A stretch of DNA of 64,000 bases, taken from the NCBI GenBank assembly GCA_907165065.1, contig OU015540.1, positions 1,410,001-1,474,000 on the forward strand, read 5' to 3'. The DNA comes from Caprimulgus europaeus (taxonomy: Eukaryota; Chordata; Aves; Caprimulgiformes; Caprimulgidae). The translations under genes and the position numbers were made by a program. The notes under the pieces were generated by a model. It worked only from the letters and a program-made list of their open reading frames with translations, made no database searches and was not told where the DNA came from. Numbering within the stretch: the stretch's first letter is position 1; the number at the start of each line of letters is the position of its first letter. Positions 13,290 to 25,169 of this stretch are shown in pieces.

Positions 13290-14600
13290 CAGTTATGGAA
13301 AATTAATATATAAGATAGAGTGCTGGGAAAGGGAAGTGTTGACAGTGGTGAGTATGGACTGAGAGCTCCAGCCCATCAAACTCTGATAAGCCAACGAGGC
13401 AAGGAACAGTCTGTGGCTAGCAAAGTTGAGAAGAATAAAGTGATTCTAAGTGTGTTGGGAACTAAAGGAATTAAGTTATACTGGTCTGTTAATAGATGGG
13501 CATGGTCAAATTATCAATGAAAATGCAGAAAAGGCAGGACTGTTCAGTAAATATTTCTATTTTCTGTTTGGAAAAAAGCCAGGTGATGTATTTGTATCAT
13601 ATGAGGATGATGAAACACTTTCCACTCCAACAGTAACTGAAGAGGATGTTAAACAGCTGCTATTACTGTCAGACCTTCTTAAACTAGCAAGTTCAGAGAT
13701 TTTGCATCCAAGAATTTTAAAAGATCTGGCTGAAGGAGCCCTCTGGACTCTTAACCTTCCCTTTTAGTGGGTTTTTGGACAGTAGGGCAATTCCCAAGGA
13801 CTAGATCAAAATGAACATGGGGCCAGTGTTAATGGAAGGTAAATGGGGTGGTACAAACATTTATTAGCCTGGTGTCCTGATTTTCTAGCCCAAGGAGAAA
13901 CAATGCAGTGCATAGCTAGAAATTTAAAGGGGATGGTATAATTAGTGGCAATCAAAGTGGAAAATTCGCTTGTGGAAAATAGATCTCATGAACCTCTGCC
14001 TGTTGAGTGAGTTTGCAGATGGAGTGGATGAAGAGGATGATGTTGATGTAATACACATATGACTTCTGCAAGGTATTTGACTCGGTGTCACTTATATTTG
14101 TCAGAAATTGGAGTGAAAAAGTCAGCACCATGTGTATTGAAGGGATTAAACACTGGCTCCAAAATGTACCAATGAGCTGGAGCCATGGGGAAGAGCTGTG
14201 CTGTGGTGGAGCCTCAGAGAGCGGTTGCTGATTCACTGTGTGTTTGTCAACAGCCTGGGGCAAACACCAAACGCTGGTGGTGCTGTAGGGGAGTGCCAGA
14301 GCACAGAGGGGGAGGTGGAGCTCTGCTTGGGTTGGAGAGTGAGTCACAAAAAAGAGCAGGGATGCTGCCGGGTGTGAGGTCCTACATCTGGGACCGAGGA
14401 AGGCTGGCCTGGCGTGGAGGGGAGAACCTGCTCCTGGCAGGCAGGGACTCGGCTGGGGAAGGTGTGGTAGTTGAGTGTGTGATGAAGGATGCGGCCACCA
14501 AAGTGATTAGTGCAACCTGGGCACGTGAGAGCAGGGAACTGTGGAGCAGAGGGGTCCTATTTCCTGGTGTCCTCTCTTCATGGACAGCGATGCCCTAAGG
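13290..14600 (+). mobile_element. Decayed CR1-like LINE ORF2 relic
   Basis: A 105-codon open frame near 13,450-13,767 resembles the CR1 ORF2 stretch between endonuclease and reverse transcriptase: a 'NENAEKAGLFSKYF' segment and, further on, 'HPRILKDLAEGA'. About 300 bp later, near 14,060-14,095, the translation 'FCKVFDSVS' resembles the reverse-transcriptase motif around the catalytic domain. Around 14,380 'EVLHLG'-like coding ('gaggtcctacatctggga') matches the ORF2 C-terminal part. The order agrees with a single old sense insertion with internal deletions and frameshifts. It is not a host gene. The exact borders are uncertain. Confidence 0.55.
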
Positions 14601-15683
14601 GATTCAGCCCAAAGCGTGTCTGGAGGACTGGCTGAAGGACTCTCCTGGCAGGCAGCTGGTGTTTGCTGCACCAGTGAGGTGGTGGGTGACAGCAGCCTGG
14701 GGAGTATTTATGGTTAAACCAGGAAACATCATTGAAGGATGCTCTGAAGTTTAGCAGATAGGCAGAGTGAATCCTGGGGACTCAAACTAAGCAAATTCAC
14801 ACCAGGAATAAGCCTGAGTGGCCAGCCCTGCAGCACCTTACCAAAGCTGGTGGTGGACATCTATCCTGGGAGTCTTGACATGAAGATGGGAATGTTCTCT
14901 AGAGGGATGGGGCAGTGCTTGCTTAGGCTTGATGCAGAAAATGATGGTGAGGAGCAGCCCCATGGCCTGTGGTGTGTGATTCGTTGGGATAAGTGATCAC
15001 GTTAAAAATCTGTGAGTCATTGCTCTTGCTCTTTGTTAGTGCAAGCAGCAGACTGCCAGAAGGGAAGGGTTAGTGGCTTTGTGTCCTCTTCCCCCCTTCC
15101 CCAGAACTGGCTCGTGTATTGGGTAGGTCCCAGGGCTTCAGAACATCTGGAGAGCCTGTCCCTCGCTGAGGAGACCACAGAAAGCAGATACAGCACCAGG
15201 GCTGCACGGGAAACACAAACTGGGTTGTGCTGCAGGCGCGGTTGGGCCAGGTCTGGGGTCCTGAACATGCTGCACTTCTCCTTTGCTCCAGGCTCCCGGG
15301 TTTGTGGGTTTTCTGTCGCAGGCAGTGGCTGTGAACTCGTGGCTGTGCTCACAGCGCTGTGTTCACAGAGCAGCACCATTTCCTTTGTGCTATTTTTACA
15401 CATATCAAGTGCTAACGTGACTGCCTCCAATCCCAGAGTTTTCTCTCTGGAGAAGAAGAAAATAAGTCATGGGCTCAGCATCTCTCCAGCACAGACTGGG
15501 CTGCAAGACGTTGCTCAAAGTTGTTCTTTGTTGCTAATAACACACTGCCAGGCCTGGACCTGGCTGAGTCTTCCTGATCTTTACTTGCCTCACCAGTCTC
15601 ACTCCCTGTCAGCTGGCTCCAAATCTGAGTTCACCTAGGAAGCAGCATTGAGTTTTTACAAGTCTCCTCAGGGCATTTCAGAG

Positions 15684-15752
15684 CAGAGAATCACCAGATG
15701 GTTTGGGTTGGAAGGGACCTTAGAGACCATCCAGTTCCAGCCCTGGTGCTGA
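15684..15752 (-). mobile_element. CR1 LINE 3' tail fragment
   Basis: Antisense CR1 end: AGAATCACCAGATGG, then GTTTGGGTTGGAAGGGACC and a 'CCATCCAGTTCCAGCCC' block, the typical last bases of avian CR1 read in reverse. Confidence 0.8.
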
Positions 15753-17312
15753 TGATCAGGTTGCCCCTCGTCCACGGTTCTTGTGCTGTGTGGATGCCCA
15801 GGCTGTTCCGCTGTTCCTGTCGGGGTACAAAGCACGGATGCCCCAGAAGGTTTCCAAGGAACAGGCTGTGCAAATATTATTTCCATACTGTGTCAGTGTT
15901 TGCACAGGGGCCGTGTGCTTTGGAGAAGACTTTCCTGGAGCTCTCTGCATCTCTTGGCTCCAGCCCCTGTGTCAGCTCAGCGATGTATTGCTGCTGTCGG
16001 TTCCGCAGCATCCAGAGCCTCCTGCGCCCCGGGAACCTTGCCTGTGGCTCTCGTTTGTTGTGTGTAGCAGAACTTATGGTCCTGGGGAAAGAGAGCATTG
16101 TGTTTTTGTTACTTCTCACAGAGAAATGATGTCCCTAGAGGATGGCTGTCTAAGCAAAGGGCTCACATTAAAATAAATACAAATAGAATAATAAAAAACC
16201 AGGACCTGAACATTATCTACTCCATCCCCTGTCCCGGTGGTGGATTAATGTCAACAATGTCTAAACATTTATTGAAAACTTTTCACTTTCTGGGAGGAAG
16301 ATGAAGCACTCAGTAGCCCAGCTGTGGAATTCCTCAATTACAGCTTACAGCGGGCTCACTTTTCATGCAAAATGAAATATCACTGGGCTCCCAGCATGCT
16401 GGCGTGGAAAGGCTCTGGGTGTTCAAGAGGCCAGAGCTGGGCACTGAGGAGCTCGTGTTGGCATGCCATGGCACAGGCCATGGGGGCTCCCAGGATAGAT
16501 GGTTTTTCAGGGGGGAAGTGGACACCTGCCTGGAGAGTGGCTGGGTTTGGGCTGCGGATGTCTGCTATGGTCTGCTTGAGCTCTGCCCGGTGTGCTGGGA
16601 AGATGCTTGGTTTTATCGTGTCTTTGGTTTCTTTGCAAACTTGCCCTGACACAAAGGTGGATCTGTAGGGCTGACATCGGGCTGGCTGGAGCTGCAGACA
16701 GCTTGTTTACGTGCAGCACTAATTATGGACATTAACTCTATTTAAATATTTGGGTTGTTGCTTTCCCAAGCTGTGGATCTTCCCCGTTCTCATCTCTCAG
16801 TGTGATGTTGCAGAGGCAGAGCAGGGCTGGGTGCTGCCTCATGTTTCAAGCCTTAGTTTATGCCACGTTAACTCATCTCTTGGCAGTGGCAGGCAGGACC
16901 ATGTCCCGGGCCAGCTCTGGTCACTGCTGGCTCCTGGTCACTTGTGCAGCTCAGAAGGTGGGACCTGGTGAGAAAAGCCTCTCTCATAACAGCGGCCACC
17001 CCTCTGGCCAGCTCCTCGTCCCACCGGAGCGCCCTGCAGAAGCTCTTGCTGACCTCCACAAGCACAGTGGTGACTCCCCAGCGTCCCCCTGGCCTTTGGC
17101 TCCGTTGTTTGGGTGTTGGGGATGAGGAGATGAAGTCATGGCAGGCTAAGAATAACTTGTAAAGTGAGCCGTGCTGCGGGCCCCTGCGCAGGCAGCGGCG
17201 CCCCGGTTCCTGGGAGCCTCTTGTGTGAGAAGCCCCCACCCAGCCCTCCTGGCCGGGGGGAGAGGGACGCAGCACATGATGCCATTGCCTGCGAGCCAGC
17301 CCTGCCAGAACA

Positions 17313-17333
17313 TGACGTCGCTCCATGAGGTCA
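17313..17333. promoter_or_regulatory. CRE-like site next to an AGGTCA half-site
   Basis: TGACGTCG at 17,313-17,320 is one base from the CREB/ATF consensus, and AGGTCA at 17,328-17,333 is a nuclear receptor half-site. Both lie at the end of a GC-rich, CpG-bearing stretch (17,165-17,340). Function is inferred only from motif match. Confidence 0.2.
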
Positions 17334-17480
17334 CACGTCCCCTTTGTTCGAGTGGCTTCATCCCTGGGCCGACTTTATAACCATATTTGGGAAAATCTGT
17401 GGAAAGCTGCTGGCTGCGGGAATCTGAGGAGCTGCTCTTGGAGACTCAGCTGCCCTGCAGACAGCTCCCACCTGGAGGGG

Positions 17481-17670
17481 TGGGACATCCTGGCCATGCT
17501 TGGGATGTCCTGGCCGTGGTGGGGATGCCCTGACCGTGATTGGGATGTCCTGGCTGTGGTGGGGATGCCCTGACCGTGGTTGGGATGCCCTGGCCATAGT
17601 GGTGATGCCCTGGTCGTGGTGGGGATGTCCTGACCATGATTGGGATGTCCTGGCCATGGTGGGGATGCCC
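17481..17670. repeat. Minisatellite, 20-bp unit, about 9.5 copies
   Basis: Tandem units of the type TGGGATGTCCTGGCCGTGGT at strict 20-bp spacing. Units beginning with T and with G partly alternate, giving a 40-bp higher-order period. Open frames through it are artefacts. Confidence 0.92.
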
Positions 17671-20600
17671 AGTGCCCAGCTGCCTGCCTCTCAGCAGGAT
17701 TGTGAAGACCCAGTGGCTCCAAGCCAGCAAGATGAGTAGGATTTACTCCTACAAGTCCAAGGGTCGCATTGTGCTGGTGCTCAGGACGAGGCGAGGCAGA
17801 GGGGGCAGGAGCATCGCTTCACTCCCATCGCTCAGAGGAGAGCCCACGGTGACCTGCTCGTGGTCCTGCTGTGGAGCTGGGAGTTACATCTGGGTCTGCT
17901 TCATGTCAAACCCAACTGTCTCCTGGCACTGCTGCCTTGCAAGGGCATATGTGAGATTGCAGTTCTCCCAGGAGAGCACAAAGTGTAGAGAACATTGCAA
18001 AAATACTTGTGTCCTCGCCGTACAATTTCATATCAACAATCACGATTTGTGCTGTGGGAAGAAAAACATTTAGTTTTTAGATGGATATTTGTGAAAAAGT
18101 CTTTTGGGGCAAATTCCTTAGAGAGAACTAAGACCTTGGCCAGCATTTGAAACTCATAAATTCGAAATGAACAAATAAATTGTCATCGTGCTGTGACAGC
18201 CTGGGGGAGATGAGGGTGCTGGCTGCTGGCTGCCAGTCCCAGCGGGCAGCTCTCTGCCCGGGACTCGCTCCCAGCAGCTGCTGGAGTCTCCCTGAGCCTT
18301 TCCCTGGGCAGCCCCTCCACCCCGGGGCTGTGCTCCCTCCCTGCCAGCCCCGCTGCTCTGGGGAAGCTGATCTCTGCAGCTGGACACAGGGAGGCACCAG
18401 TTCACAGTGAGCCGCTGCTGCGTGGCTCTGGGCAGGAGATGGATGAAACCCGCCACTGAAAGGTCCCTCTCTGTGTTCAGCTCTCGGAGGTGATGTGTGG
18501 GGCAGCTGGAATCCCTTTGCCTTGGAAATTCCCTGCTTCACTGGGATCGAAACCAGTAGCTGGTGATGAAGATGTCCATATGCTGCTGCCCTCCTGTGTG
18601 TGCTGAAAGGCTGAGAGCTCACCGAGCAGGAGAGCTGCTGAGACTGTTCCTGCCACCCTGGGGTGTCCCTGCACCTCCTGCAACGTGGCAGCGTTGTTCC
18701 CTTTGCCCAGCACACAGAAAAATCTGTGTTTTTTCAGATTTCTGTAGCCACTGTGGCAAGAATCTCTTTTTCCCTCTTCTGCACACGAGCACCATTACTT
18801 GTACTGGGCTTCCTAGGAGAGGTGCAAGCCAAAAGACGACGAAAAAAAAGGAATCAGATCAGCAAAAACCCTGTAATTTTTCCTGGCTCAAGCATGTAAA
18901 AACACATGGGGTTTTTCCTCCTCTTTTCTGGAAAGTCTATTATGTGTGTCAGGCAGCATCAGCACAGCTCTGCTGCGTGGGGCACCGTGCTGCCTTTTAT
19001 TCCTGGAGGCTGGAGAAGTGTTTGCCATGGTAACTTGTGAGGCAGCGGCTGGGCCGTGCAGAGACCTCCCGGGCAGCTGCTGCTCTGTCAGCGGGTGGAG
19101 GGCTCTGGAAGCTTCGTTGTGTCTCACAAGCCCTCTCACATGTCCCTCTGTCACTTGGCCTCTGTGGTTGGAAGGTGTAGAGTGGTGCAGCCTGGCTTTT
19201 GTTGGGGCTGGGAGCATTGCTGGGCTTTGCTGCCCGTGGTGTTTTCTGTGCCTGGGTTTGCTGCTCTTCGGTCCCTGCCTCTCCTCGCTGGCTGCTGAGG
19301 GGCTTTAGCCACGAGAGCTGCCAGGGACTGAGCATCTTGGTGTTCTTTGGTGGATGTTTGGGTGAAGCATGTGGAGTTTGTTGAGATCAGAAAGAGGGAA
19401 CTGTTTCCTCTGGAAGATGTGCTTGGGAAGGAGAGGACTCAGGGAAGCTGGGAAAGGCTCTGGAGTCAGGAGCGAGGCAGGGAAGATAAATAAGAACATT
19501 TCCTCGGTGTTGTCAGTGCAGAAAATGAGGCAGAATCCATGAAGTGATGCCTCTAGCAGGCCTCAACAAACCCAAGAAAGTGCTTTTTTTTGGTAAAGCA
19601 CATGAATTATGGAGCTTGTTGCTGTAGGCTCTTGTGGAGCCCAGGCTGGCTCAGGAAGGGGTGGACAGCGCTGTGGAAGATTGGTCAGTTGGTGGCTGTT
19701 AAATACGACGGTCCAGTGCAGTCTCTGTCCTCTGCTGGTGGCCAAGAGCTGGGAAGTGTGTTGGGGAAGGCTCACTCACTGGGAGCTCTGCTTGTGCATC
19801 TCCCTTGTGGTGCTGAGCACTGTTGAGGATGGGATATGGGGCAGGATGGATCCTTGATCCCGGGGACAGAGCTGTTCCTATGTCCCAATCTCTGGGACAA
19901 AGTGGCCCAGCCCTGTCCCCGTGATTCTTACTTTGGTCGCACAAACATGAGGCAAACTCCATTTTGGGGGAGGTCTGTCCCGGATTGGGGAAAACTGGCT
20001 GGGGGGGAGGCTTGTGGGAAAGCCCAGCCTGGCTGATCCATGGGGAGAAAGGGGTTTTCCCCAAGGGACAGGGTCTCTCTGTTGCAGATGCTCCATTTAC
20101 TCACCCTGTGTGTCCTGATGGGCCAGCCCAGCTCAGATGGGCTGGGGGACAGAAAAGGTTTTTCCTTGACTGTGAGCTGCTCCTGGCAGCTTGGGGAGCA
20201 GCTGCTTTATCCCTCCTGCACTGCTGCAGGCCCCTGTAGAGACTCCTGTGCAGACTCTGGATGGAAATGTGACCGTACCCAAGCTGCTGTCTTTCCCTAG
20301 CACCTCTGGAACTTCACTGATCCACAAAAATCCTCACTTTTACTGTGGCTTACAGACCTGGAGCTTCTTTTCTCCTGAGCCACTGCGGCTCTCCCAGCCT
20401 GCACACAGGCTCCTCTCTGCACAGACGCTCCTCTCCGTCTGTGGATGCTTTTCCCATTACTGTTCTGGCTGGGCTCCACGCACCAAAGGGCTGGGGAAGG
20501 CACAACCCAGCACTGCCCCCCCTTCCCTCCCCTCCCTTTTTTTGTGAAATGAAGGCAGAGCGGGCCCACAAATGACATAATGAGAGCATGACATCAGGCT

Positions 20601-23600
20601 TGGCAGGCGGAGATGTGCTATACTCTGCTCAACATTATATGTTCTGTGGAATTAAGGAAAAAAACCAACCCAGCAGTGCACCAAAAAAAGCCAGTGCACC
20701 AAAACCAGCCTGGCCACCACAGCGCTGCAGAAATAACCCCCGGCTCTCCTGGGCTCGCCGCTGCGGGGCCGTGGAGCCCGTCTGAGCATCACGGGGGGAC
20801 CGAGCCCTGCTGCTTGTGTCCCTCGTCAGTGAGGGGAGGGCACGCCAGTGCTCCATGGTTTTACCCCCAGAAGGTGTCTGACCTGGTCTGCAGGACACTG
20901 GTGGTGTTTGTGGCTGCTCCACCCTCACACTCCCCATGAGACGGGGTGCTGGCAGCTCTGCATCCCACTCTGGAGAGGTTCAGTGCACCCAGCATCACGC
21001 AGGAAGGTGGTGGCAGAGCTGGGATGGAGCTGAAGGCTCCCAAGGCTCAGGTTGATGCCCTCATTACCAAATGTTCCTTTATCTGAAGCTTTACCTCTCC
21101 CTTTGCTGGGTGTGTAAGTTGCACGTGTCTGTGTTTGCTGGGGCCTTGAGGGAGCTGCCAGGGGAGCTCGCTCTGTGAGGCATCGTTTGTACAGTTCTTA
21201 CTCTGTCCCATACTCATCGGTGGGGTTTGGTGCCCCTCGTCCCACAAGGTCCTGCAGAGGAGTGAGCCCCCCCCTCAGCCTCCTCTGCCAGATGTGGCTC
21301 CGTTTTACAGATGTGGAAACTGAGGCAGGCTCGAGGAGTTGTGGGTTGCCTGCAGTGCCCCCTCCCAGGCAGCACAGCCTGTTCCCAGTCCCTCCCGTAG
21401 CACAAATAAACGACGTTTTTCCCCGTTCTGGTGGTGAGGGCGGCAGTCTGAGCATCTCAATGGAGAGCCTTGTTTTCTGCTGGCTCCAGCTCTGCTTTGA
21501 ACCTGCTCCGAATTTCCTCCAGCCTGGCAGTGGGCTGGGAAAATACAGTCGTGGCAGTCTGTGGCACCGGGAGGCCGAGCTCTGTCCCCCCGCCTTTGCT
21601 TTGGGTTTTCTTGCTCAGTTTTTCCTGATTTATTCTTTTTTTCCTGCAGCCCAGCTCGGTTCACAGCCCTTCTCCCCATGCCAGGAAGGCATGATATGAT
21701 TTTCCATACAAGTTGGAGAGGAACCAGTGGGAGAAGGCAAGCAGGCGGCTGGGAGCCCAGCTCACTAACTCGTGGCTGGAGGTGGTAGGCGCTGGCATCT
21801 GCCACCGTTCCTTGCTTCTCCAAGCTCTCCTGTCAGCAGGAGCTCTGCTTCCCTTGCAGGCTCTGCACCAGGGAGGTCTGGGGAGGTTGAAAGCTGGGGG
21901 GTTTTGTACCGGTTCCTCATCAGATCATGAAGGCAGGGGTAGAAGAGAACAAGGGAGTTTGCTCTGGTTTGTAGGGAACAGTTGGTTGCCATCTAGTGCC
22001 TGGTGTGGATGGAGGAGAGCAGCTTCTCTGTGGGTTCTGGACAGGAGCTCAGGCTGTGGAAGATGGAGTATGAGGGTCAAGGTCTTGGGATCCCTTTTGG
22101 AGCATGTGAGTTGTAGTTAAGTGACAAAGTGTCAGGGGTTGGGTTAATGACAACCCTCAAGGGTTAGAGCATCTCGCAGCCTCTGAAGCAGCCTCACCCC
22201 AGCATTCTCCTTTGAAGGCCACTGGTGGAGCTTCTCCCCGTGCTGGGCTGGGGTCAGTGTTGGTTTTGGATGACTGTGGTGGGTGCAGGGTAGATGGGTG
22301 AGCTCAGATGATAATATCTGGCAGCATCAGCTTGGTGGTGGTGTGTGCAGAGTGACAGCCAAGTTGTACTATCAGGAGAAGAGGACAAAGGCCCAGGTGC
22401 CCTCTCCAGCCCTTCCACTGTGACAGTGTGGGGGCTCACTGGGGCAGCAGCAGTGCTGATACCCCCGAGACACACATCTGAGGGGCCTGACACCCTCCCA
22501 AGCTGTCCTGGCCACAAAGCAGCACAGGCCCTTGAGCAAATCAGAGGGTTGAGTGCTGTCACTTGCTAGTTTATGGGGGACAGCTCCTTCGGACCCTTCC
22601 TGGACAGAACCTGCTGGCCACAGCCACAGCACCAAGATGTCCTGAACCCCTTGAGTCGTGTCTGGATCACTCCTGGTCACCAGAAGCTCCTTCCCCAGTG
22701 TGTTGCACTCAGTAGGCAGTGACATCTAGTGTCAGTCCACCACACTGTGGAAAGCAGCTCTGCCTGGGGTTCTCCTGCCCGTGGTTGTGTTTTACCTCTT
22801 TGCTGAGGCTGGTGAGAGCAGCTCTGCCACTCTGCATCTTCCTGGGGCAGGTGCCAGCTCACAGTCATCCCTGGTCCTGCTCTTGGAGCTGGCTGACCCC
22901 TGGGAATCGAGGATTTGGGGGCTTAGCCTTTGCTTCTCTGAAGTTTAAAAGCTTTCTGTGAGGTGAAGTGGGAATAAAGCCGAGGGATGTTTGTAAAGGG
23001 CTGGGGAAGGCTCAGGACCAACCCCTCTGTGCCTGGCACTGTGGCAGAAGGATGGAGAAGAGCAGAGTTGCCCTGTTTGAGTTCTTCATTTCCTACTTGG
23101 GAAGTAGCAAGATGGGAGAGGTGGAGAGAAAGCTGCAGAGAAGGCATCTGGGCATGGGACTGGGTGGCCCAGTTCCCTGCATGGCTCAGGTGCCCGTTTG
23201 CTGACGGTGCCATCTGTGGTGGTGAGAGCTTCCCCCTGCCCCACGCGCTCTCTCCTCCACGCAGTGCTTTTGAAAAGGCTCTGAAATGCCAAAACCCTGA
23301 TGAAGTAGCAGCAGAATGGTTGGGTTTGGAGGTCTGTCTTATCTGGATGAGGACTGAGAAGACCTCGGAGCTGAAACACCATTTCCTTCTGTCTTGGGCT
23401 TGAGGTGCTGCCTGAAAACTAAATGGGTTATTTCCAAGTATTTCAGAGAAGAGAAATAGTTTTGCTGGTCTTCCCATAAGGTAACTGGTTGGTGGTCTGG
23501 TCCTTTCCAAAACTGGTCAAGTAATGGAAGGAGGAGCAGAGGCAGAGGAGTACAGTTTATAGAAAATACTCAAGGAGAGGTGGAGCAGGAGCCTCCCTGA

Positions 23601-24059
23601 GGAAGGATCTGACCTGGCTGGCTGGCGGGAGCTGGGATTCCTGTCCAAGCTGGTCTCGTGTGTTTGTCCTCTGAATGGGAGCTGGAAACAGGTTTGGAGA
23701 AGACTTTCATGTCCCCTGTGCAGAACGTGGCTCCCCTGTGGTCTGTGTCACTTCAGCAAGGGGTGCTCTGTGTTCTTTAACTGTTGTCCCAGCTCCCCCG
23801 AGACAGAAGAGCGCTGGCCTGAGCGGCTCTTTCCGCTAACAACCTTTTTAAAGTGCATTTGTTGAGCTTTTAGTTTGGACATTTCTTGGACTTTTTATTG
23901 ATGTTGCTGGTGAACTCTTCTGAATCCACTCTGAGCTTGGCAAAGATCTCCTGGCCAGCAAAATCAGGGAAAATAACCTTTTAAAGAGACGTCCATCCCT
24001 CTTGCTGATCCCCAGAGCTTCCTGGAATCACACGGAACTTTTCTGCCAGTTTGGCAGAA

Positions 24060-24780
24060 TTCTTTGCATTTGGATTAATTAAATTTAAATGTCAGATAAA
24101 ACCCAGAATTAATTGATTAGAGGATTATAATAAGAGGTGAGACAGCAAGGAGGAATTACAGGAGGTGGTTGCAGGGAAGGAGGGGCGCAGGGAGGTGGGC
24201 AGGAGAACGTCCCTGGTGACGCGGCTGCGGTGAATCCAGCCCCGTCCGCCCCCGCTGCCAGAAACCCTTGCAGGACAATAACCACTGCCTGGGCTCGGCA
24301 CGAGTGTTTTGGTGCTGCTGAAGGAAGGGTTTGGCCAAAAGAGATTCATCTGAAACCAGAGAGTGAAGTTTATTGGGAATGAGTGTGGAATGAGCAGTGA
24401 AAACTTCTGAGCTGAGTGACAGTTTGAAATTGGGGTGAAGAGAGAGAGAGCTGGAGCGGGGAGCAGAGCCCGCTCTGCTGTGGATGAGTTGAAGGCTGTT
24501 GGTGTGTGAGGGAGTGATTAGAGGGTTTTTAAAAACATTCTTCCTTTTATAAGGACAATCTAACCTGATTTTCAACAGAAAATATTCTTTGTTAGCTTCT
24601 TCTTTCCTTTTAAGCTTTTCCAAAGAGAGACAAAAAGAGCTTCAAGATGTAAAAGTTGAACGCGTCAGTTGTGTAATTAATTACGAGTTCTTTGGCACTA
24701 GAAATGGACTTGGAAGTGCCTCATAAATTTTTTCTCTAAGTTAATTACTACTTTAGTCTAAATTATTTCTTAATTACTTC
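24060..24780. promoter_or_regulatory. AT-rich block with clustered TAATTA sites
   Basis: TAATTA occurs at 24,076-24,081, 24,674-24,679, 24,742-24,747 and 24,771-24,776, with further TTAATTGATTAG near 24,109. The 12-base palindrome GTAATTAATTAC lies at 24,673-24,684. TAATTA is the core bound by many homeodomain proteins, and the palindrome resembles the two-half-site layout of HNF1 sites. The block ends about 320 bp before exon 2. A role as an intronic enhancer is inference. Confidence 0.25.
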
Positions 24781-25097
24781 TTTGAACATCTATTAGACTC
24801 GGATTTTTTTTAAAGGATGTGTCAGGTTTGGTGTCACGTGTGGAACTGCTGTGGGCACGCTGCGGAGCGGGGGGTGTGCAGTGACAGTCCTCACCTGTAG
24901 CTACATGTCCTTCAGAGCTTTGAGCAGCAAATGCTTTATAGCTGGGAAAGGTGTTTTCTTCAGCTGGGAGAAATGTTCTGCTTTAACCAAAACCTTCCAG
25001 TCTGGAGTCTGGCTGGAGTTTGGAGGGAGGCTCTTCTGATGGAGTTCTGACAAAATGGAGTCAAACAAAAGCTGAAAATTGTGTTTTCTTTCTCCAG

Positions 25098-25169
25098 GGA
25101 TCTTTCCAGAAACAAGATCAGTGGTTTAGATGTTCAGCTATTCGAAAGCCTGACTTCTCTGGCAAAACT
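25098..25169 (+). CDS. PKD1: PKD1 exon 2: leucine-rich repeat
   Basis: 72-nt exon between a TTTCTCCAG acceptor and a GTAAGT donor. It begins with the last base of a codon split after exon 1. The translation contains 'DLSRNKISGLDVQLFESL', a classic 24-residue leucine-rich repeat as in human polycystin-1, where the LRR pair and its caps bind matrix proteins. The size equals the human exon 2. The exon is AT-rich compared with downstream exons. It ends with two bases of a Leu codon completed by exon 3. Confidence 0.93.

Larger units (their letters stand above)
1..25097 (+). other. PKD1: Intron 1 of PKD1 (start not in window), no exon recognised
   Basis: I find no exon with an LRR N-cap (the C-x3-C-x-C pattern) or a signal peptide ending in a donor with two leftover bases, which exon 1 must have. 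The open frames here are short, uncorrelated and match no family I know, apart from a CR1 relic. The stretch is therefore read as intron 1, at least 25 kb long. It could include upstream intergenic DNA if exon 1 is hidden in it, but no candidate was seen. Recognisable contents are listed separately: microsatellites, two minisatellites, three CR1 pieces, a CpG-dense patch and an AT-rich site cluster. The stretches 1-4,500, 4,660-9,840, 9,910-11,175, 11,597-12,120, 12,495-13,290, 14,600-15,680, 15,753-17,480 and 17,671-24,050 show nothing else I can name. Confidence 0.7.

Noticed and set aside
13450..13767. 105-codon frame as a host gene
   Set aside because: It resembles CR1 ORF2 and is followed by further decayed LINE motifs in the same orientation.
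1..25097. A neighbouring gene such as RAB26 on the minus strand
   Set aside because: Expected from mammalian gene order, but no GTPase motif (GDSGVGKT, DTAGQE, NKxD) was seen on either strand.
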